DNA from: Gammaproteobacteria bacterium
GTDB taxonomy: Bacteria; Pseudomonadota; Gammaproteobacteria; UBA5335; SLRW01
Assembly (NCBI GenBank): GCA_007134115.1
Contig: SLLK01000299.1
Coordinates: 1-8,194 of the forward strand
Length of the DNA stretch: 8,194 bases
Reading direction: 5' to 3'
The notes under the pieces are model-generated. The model was given only the letters and a program-made list of their open reading frames with translations. It had not been told where the DNA came from and made no database searches. A program made the translations under genes and the position numbers. Below are positions 5,101-8,194 of this stretch, in pieces; position 1 is the stretch's first letter, and each line of letters starts with the position of its first letter.

Positions 5101-6537
5101 ATGAGTAAATCGGGAGTGCTCAAGCGCTCGACTATTCTGATCCACGGCTCGATCGGCATGCCGCTCGCGGTCATTGGTTACCCGCTGGCGATCTACCTGC
5201 CCCCGTTCTACGCCAGCGAAATCGGCCTGCCCCTGATCATGATCGGGCTGATGATTTTCCTGGCCCGTGCTACCGACGTCATCACCGATCCGCTGATCGG
5301 TTCCATCAGTGATCGCTGGGAAACGCGCCTTGGTCGACGCAAGATCTGGTTGTTGATGGGGCTGCCCCTGATGCTGCTGGGCATCGTCAAGGTGTTCATG
5401 CCCGAACCACCGGTCGACGTGTGGTATCTGCTGCTGTGGACCGCAGTGATGTACCTCGGCTGGACCATGATTACCCTGCCCTACGGCGCCTGGGGCGCGG
5501 AGCTGTCGCCCGTGTACCATCAGCGCAGCCGCGTCACCGCCGCGCGCGAGGCCTATATCCTGGTGGGCCTGTTCCTCGCTGCCGTGGTACCCGCCGTCGT
5601 GCAGCACCTGGGCCGTCGCTTCGAAGCCGGCGACACCGAAGGCCGGCTGATGGACTTCGCCATCTGGCTGATCGGCACCGACGGCGAACTGGGCACCGGT
5701 AATGGCCCCATTCTGGCCGCCATGGCCTGGCTGATGATCGTGCTGCTGCCGCTCACCGTGTTCCTTGTTACCTGGCGGGTCGCGGAACCGAAAAACGTCA
5801 CGCGCGAACAGGTGCCATGGAAAAAGGGACTGCGTACCCTCAAGAACAATGGCCCCCTGAAGCGGGTGTTGCTGGTGCTGCTCATCGTGATTATCGGTGA
5901 ATCGTTCCGCAACTCCCTGTCATTCTTCTTCATGCAACACGTGGTGCAGGTGCAGGACTACATCGGCCTGCTCTACCTCATGTATTTCGGCCTGGGTATT
6001 CTGGCCATTCCCTTCTGGCTGATACTGGGCCGCAATATCGGCAAGCACCGGGCATTTTGCGTGGCCATGATCGTGGCCAGCGCCGGCAGCCTGGGCATGA
6101 TCTTCCTCGGCCCCGGCGATATCGTGCCGTTTACCATCATGTTCGCTATCAAGGGCATCTGTTTCGGCGCCTTCCAGTTCCTGCCGCTGGCCATGCTCGC
6201 TGACATTGTCGACGTGGATACCGCGCGCAGCGGCGAACAGCGCACCGGGCTGGTATTTGCCCTGTCCGGCATGACCCAGAAACTGGCCATGGCCGTGGGT
6301 GTGGGCCTGTCGCTGGCGCTGCTGGAACTGGCACGCTTCGAGGCGGCCGGGCCCAATGAGGCACCGCAGATCATGGCCCTCAAGGTCTACTACGTCATCG
6401 CGCCCATTCTCTTCTACATGGCCGCGTACTGGCTGGCCTGGAAATACCCGCTGACCGAAGCGCGTCAGCGACGCCTGCGTTCATTGATCGACCGGCGTAA
6501 TCTGGCTCGCGGTCGGCCAATCACTGATAGCGTCTAA
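5101..6537 (+). CDS. MFS transporter of the GPH (MelB-like, MFS_2) family
   Basis: This 478-residue inner-membrane protein has about 12 hydrophobic segments between residues 12 and 450. The stretch ARATDVITDPLIGSISDR (55-72) corresponds to helix 2 of MelB, with Asp59 and Asp63 matching the two cation-site aspartates Asp55 and Asp59 of MelB. LPYGAWGAEL (126-135), followed by YHQRSRVTAARE (139-150), and AMLADIVDVD (364-373), followed by SGEQRTG, are further GPH hallmarks. The family carries sugars by sodium or proton symport, and relatives carry lysolipids, so the substrate is open. The frame remains open upstream to 4873, but that extension is cysteine- and arginine-rich, crosses the AT-rich promoter region and lacks a usable ribosome binding site. 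GGAG (5090-5093), 7 bases before the ATG at 5101, and the family N-terminus fix the start. Its TAA stop overlaps the next ATG by one base (TAATG), implying coupled translation. Confidence 0.88.
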   Translation: MSKSGVLKRSTILIHGSIGMPLAVIGYPLAIYLPPFYASEIGLPLIMIGLMIFLARATDVITDPLIGSISDRWETRLGRRKIWLLMGLPLMLLGIVKVFMPEPPVDVWYLLLWTAVMYLGWTMITLPYGAWGAELSPVYHQRSRVTAAREAYILVGLFLAAVVPAVVQHLGRRFEAGDTEGRLMDFAIWLIGTDGELGTGNGPILAAMAWLMIVLLPLTVFLVTWRVAEPKNVTREQVPWKKGLRTLKNNGPLKRVLLVLLIVIIGESFRNSLSFFFMQHVVQVQDYIGLLYLMYFGLGILAIPFWLILGRNIGKHRAFCVAMIVASAGSLGMIFLGPGDIVPFTIMFAIKGICFGAFQFLPLAMLADIVDVDTARSGEQRTGLVFALSGMTQKLAMAVGVGLSLALLELARFEAAGPNEAPQIMALKVYYVIAPILFYMAAYWLAWKYPLTEARQRRLRSLIDRRNLARGRPITDSV

Positions 6538-7532
6538 TGGCCGCTCATTACGCCATTGTCGGGGCGGGCGCGGTAGGCGGCGTGATTGCTGCCCACCTGC
6601 TCGCCGCCGGCGAGCAGGTGACTTTGGTGGTTCGCAGTCAGCGCCTGGCCGAATATACCGCCCTGGAGCAGCTGCGACTGGCGCACAGTCACGGCGAAGC
6701 GGAGGGCAGCTGGCCACGCCCGGCGATCAGCGACAAAGTGCCGGCTGACGCCACCGTGGTCATGCTGGCGGTCAAACACGCGGCCCTGAACACGGTATTG
6801 GAGGCCCTCAACGGCAGGCTGCCGGCCGGTGCCACGCTGCTCACCTGTCTGAACGGCATCGGTGTCGCAGAGCAGGTGGCCGAGCGTTTTCCCGGGCACG
6901 AGGTGCGACATCTGACCATCATGTACAACGCCGCCGTGATCGCCCCGCTACACTATCGCATCACCACGCGGCCGGGCGTGTTGCTGGATGGCCCGCGTGA
7001 CGGGCTGTTTGCAGCGCTGTCACAAACCGGCCTCGAGGTGGCTCCGGGCAATCGGGCGTTGACGCACGGCAAGCTGCTGATCAACCTGAACAATGCCCTG
7101 TGCGCCCTGACTCGCCGCAGTTTCAGGGACATGCTGATCGAACGCGATATGCGGGCCATGTTCATTGCCCTGGTGGAGGAAGCCACCGCCGCCATGGATG
7201 CCGCCGAGATACCTTGGCAACTGCCCATGCCGCTGCCGTTTAACCTGTATCGGCTGCTGGTGCTCTACGGTGGCCCGTTGCCGTGGTGGATCGCCCGCCG
7301 CGTCAACGGCCTGACCGGCCAGGCCTACCCTTCCATGGTCGCCGACCTGGACGCGGGACGCCCCACGGAAATCAACGAACTCAACGGGGTGATCTCGCGC
7401 CTGGGCGCGCAGGCCGGTGTACCGGTACCGCTCAATGATGAGATAGTCAAACTGGTCAAGGCCCTCGAACAGGGCAAGGGCGACTATTTCACGCCGGCTG
7501 AGCTGCGCCGGCATCTGCTGTCGGAGTCCTGA
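6537..7532 (+). CDS. Ketopantoate reductase (ApbA/PanE) family oxidoreductase
   Basis: Family members reduce 2-dehydropantoate to pantoate with NADPH in the pantothenate and CoA pathway. The 331-residue protein has the Rossmann motif GAGAVG (9-14). Lys80 and Asn106 (segment CLNGIG) match E. coli PanE Lys72 and Asn98. The catalytic Lys179 with Asn183 (KLLIN) matches Lys176 and Asn180, and PSMVADLDAGRPTEINELNG (265-284) carries Ser266 and Glu278, matching Ser244 and Glu256. All key residues are therefore present. It is about 28 residues longer than E. coli PanE, mostly through a hydrophobic Pro- and Trp-containing insert at about 228-258 (PLPFNLYRLLVLYGG, PLPWW). That insert and the transporter and methyltransferase neighbours suggest a paralogue acting on another keto acid, so panE is not assigned. 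The start overlaps the upstream stop as TAATG, with no strong ribosome binding site of its own. Confidence 0.86.
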   Translation: MAAHYAIVGAGAVGGVIAAHLLAAGEQVTLVVRSQRLAEYTALEQLRLAHSHGEAEGSWPRPAISDKVPADATVVMLAVKHAALNTVLEALNGRLPAGATLLTCLNGIGVAEQVAERFPGHEVRHLTIMYNAAVIAPLHYRITTRPGVLLDGPRDGLFAALSQTGLEVAPGNRALTHGKLLINLNNALCALTRRSFRDMLIERDMRAMFIALVEEATAAMDAAEIPWQLPMPLPFNLYRLLVLYGGPLPWWIARRVNGLTGQAYPSMVADLDAGRPTEINELNGVISRLGAQAGVPVPLNDEIVKLVKALEQGKGDYFTPAELRRHLLSES

Positions 7533-7552
7533 GGCTCCGGGGAGTGTGCCAC

Positions 7553-8179
7553 ATGGGGCTGTACGCAGACCGGATATTCCCCGCCTTGCTGGATCTGGCC
7601 ACCCGGGGTGTCTATCGTGACCGCGAGGCCCTGATGGCCCGGGCGCGCGGCCGCATCCTTGAAATCGGGCTGGGCAGCGGCATCAATTTGCCGCTGTACA
7701 CAGCGCAAGCGCACGAGGTGATCGGGCTGGAGCCGTCCCGGGCCATGCTTGAACGGGCCCGCCGGCTGCTCGCAGACCAGCCGGCAAAGCCTGACGTCAG
7801 CCTGGTGCAGGGATCGGCCGAGGAGCTGCCCTTTGCTGATAACAGCTTCGATACGGTGGTCGCCTTCCTGGTGTTCTGCACCATACCTGATGCGCGGCGC
7901 GCGGCTCTGGAAATGCACCGTGTGTTGCGCGCCGGTGGCGAAGTGCTCTTTTTTGAGCACATTCGGGCGCCGGATGCCGGTGTGCAACGCTGGCAGGACC
8001 GCCTGGACCCGCTATGGACAAAAATGGCATGCGGCTGTCATATCAACCGCGAAACACCGCAGCTGTTTCGTGATGCCGGACTCAACTACCGGGAATACGA
8101 AACCTGGTACCACCCCAAAATGGGTGCACGTATCTCGTCGCGGGTCATGCGCGGCGTGGCGCAGAAGTCGCCAGCTTGA
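7553..8179 (+). CDS. Class I SAM-dependent methyltransferase
   Basis: This 208-residue cytoplasmic protein has the Methyltransf_11 fold. Motif I is LEIGLGSGINLPLY (36-49), Glu60 in GLEPS ends strand 2 and binds the SAM ribose, and QGSAEELPFADNSFDTVVAFLVFCTI (86-111) covers motifs II and III with the acidic FD pair. HRVLRAGGEVLFFEHIR (122-138) is the post-motif strand. The C-terminal part, CGCHINRETPQLFRDAGL (160-177), resembles UbiE-related and METTL7-type enzymes, which methylate small or lipid-like acceptors; the acceptor here is unknown. The ATG has GGGGAG (7539-7544) 8 bases upstream. An in-frame GTG at 7544 lies inside that site and is rejected. It starts 20 bases after the reductase stop and is probably the last gene of that coupled set within the window. 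Confidence 0.88.
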   Translation: MGLYADRIFPALLDLATRGVYRDREALMARARGRILEIGLGSGINLPLYTAQAHEVIGLEPSRAMLERARRLLADQPAKPDVSLVQGSAEELPFADNSFDTVVAFLVFCTIPDARRAALEMHRVLRAGGEVLFFEHIRAPDAGVQRWQDRLDPLWTKMACGCHINRETPQLFRDAGLNYREYETWYHPKMGARISSRVMRGVAQKSPA

Positions 8180-8194
8180 CTCCGGACATAGAAT

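Noticed and set aside
7544..7552. GTG start three codons before the methyltransferase ATG
   Set aside because: The GTG overlaps the GGGGAG ribosome binding site that serves the ATG at 7553.
1..8194. CRISPR array, insertion sequence, tRNA or prophage remnants
   Set aside because: No spaced direct repeats, transposase or integrase motifs, terminal inverted repeats or cloverleaf sequences were seen, and gene density and composition are even across the window.

Overview
The window is a GC-rich (about 60-65% by eye), densely packed chromosomal stretch from a gammaproteobacterium. The best marker is rsmJ, a 16S rRNA methyltransferase gene found mainly in Gammaproteobacteria. The lipid and acyl-CoA genes and the GC content would fit a marine, lipid-using lineage of the Alcanivorax or Marinobacter type, but that placement is a guess. 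No mobile element, CRISPR array, tRNA or rRNA is visible.

Layout. A strong bidirectional terminator lies at 1-32. A long-chain-type acyl-CoA dehydrogenase is on the minus strand (150-1292). A 273-base divergent intergenic region (1293-1565) holds three palindromic or inverted-repeat elements and a possible promoter. Everything after it is on the plus strand. A first run comprises a double-hotdog thioesterase-like protein (1566-2435), an MFS transporter overlapping it by 4 bases (2432-3631), a stand-alone SCP2 lipid-carrier domain (3716-4039) and rsmJ (4064-4876). A possible 25-residue small ORF with an ideal ribosome binding site overlaps the end of rsmJ (4860-4937). An AT-rich, promoter-like gap (4938-5100) separates this from a second run: a GPH/MelB-type MFS transporter (5101-6537), a ketopantoate-reductase-like oxidoreductase overlapping it by 1 base (6537-7532) and a class I SAM methyltransferase (7553-8179).

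How the genes may work together. The dehydrogenase, thioesterase-like protein and SCP2 domain all suit handling of fatty acyl-CoA or other lipids. The palindromes between the dehydrogenase and thioesterase could be the operator of a shared lipid-responsive repressor. The second run (transporter, reductase, methyltransferase) looks like a coupled unit, but its substrate cannot be told from sequence. No clearly novel system stands out. The best candidates for a second look are the palindromes and hairpin of the divergent region, the small ORF after rsmJ, the promoter palindrome at 4952-4963, and the unassigned transporter-reductase-methyltransferase cluster.
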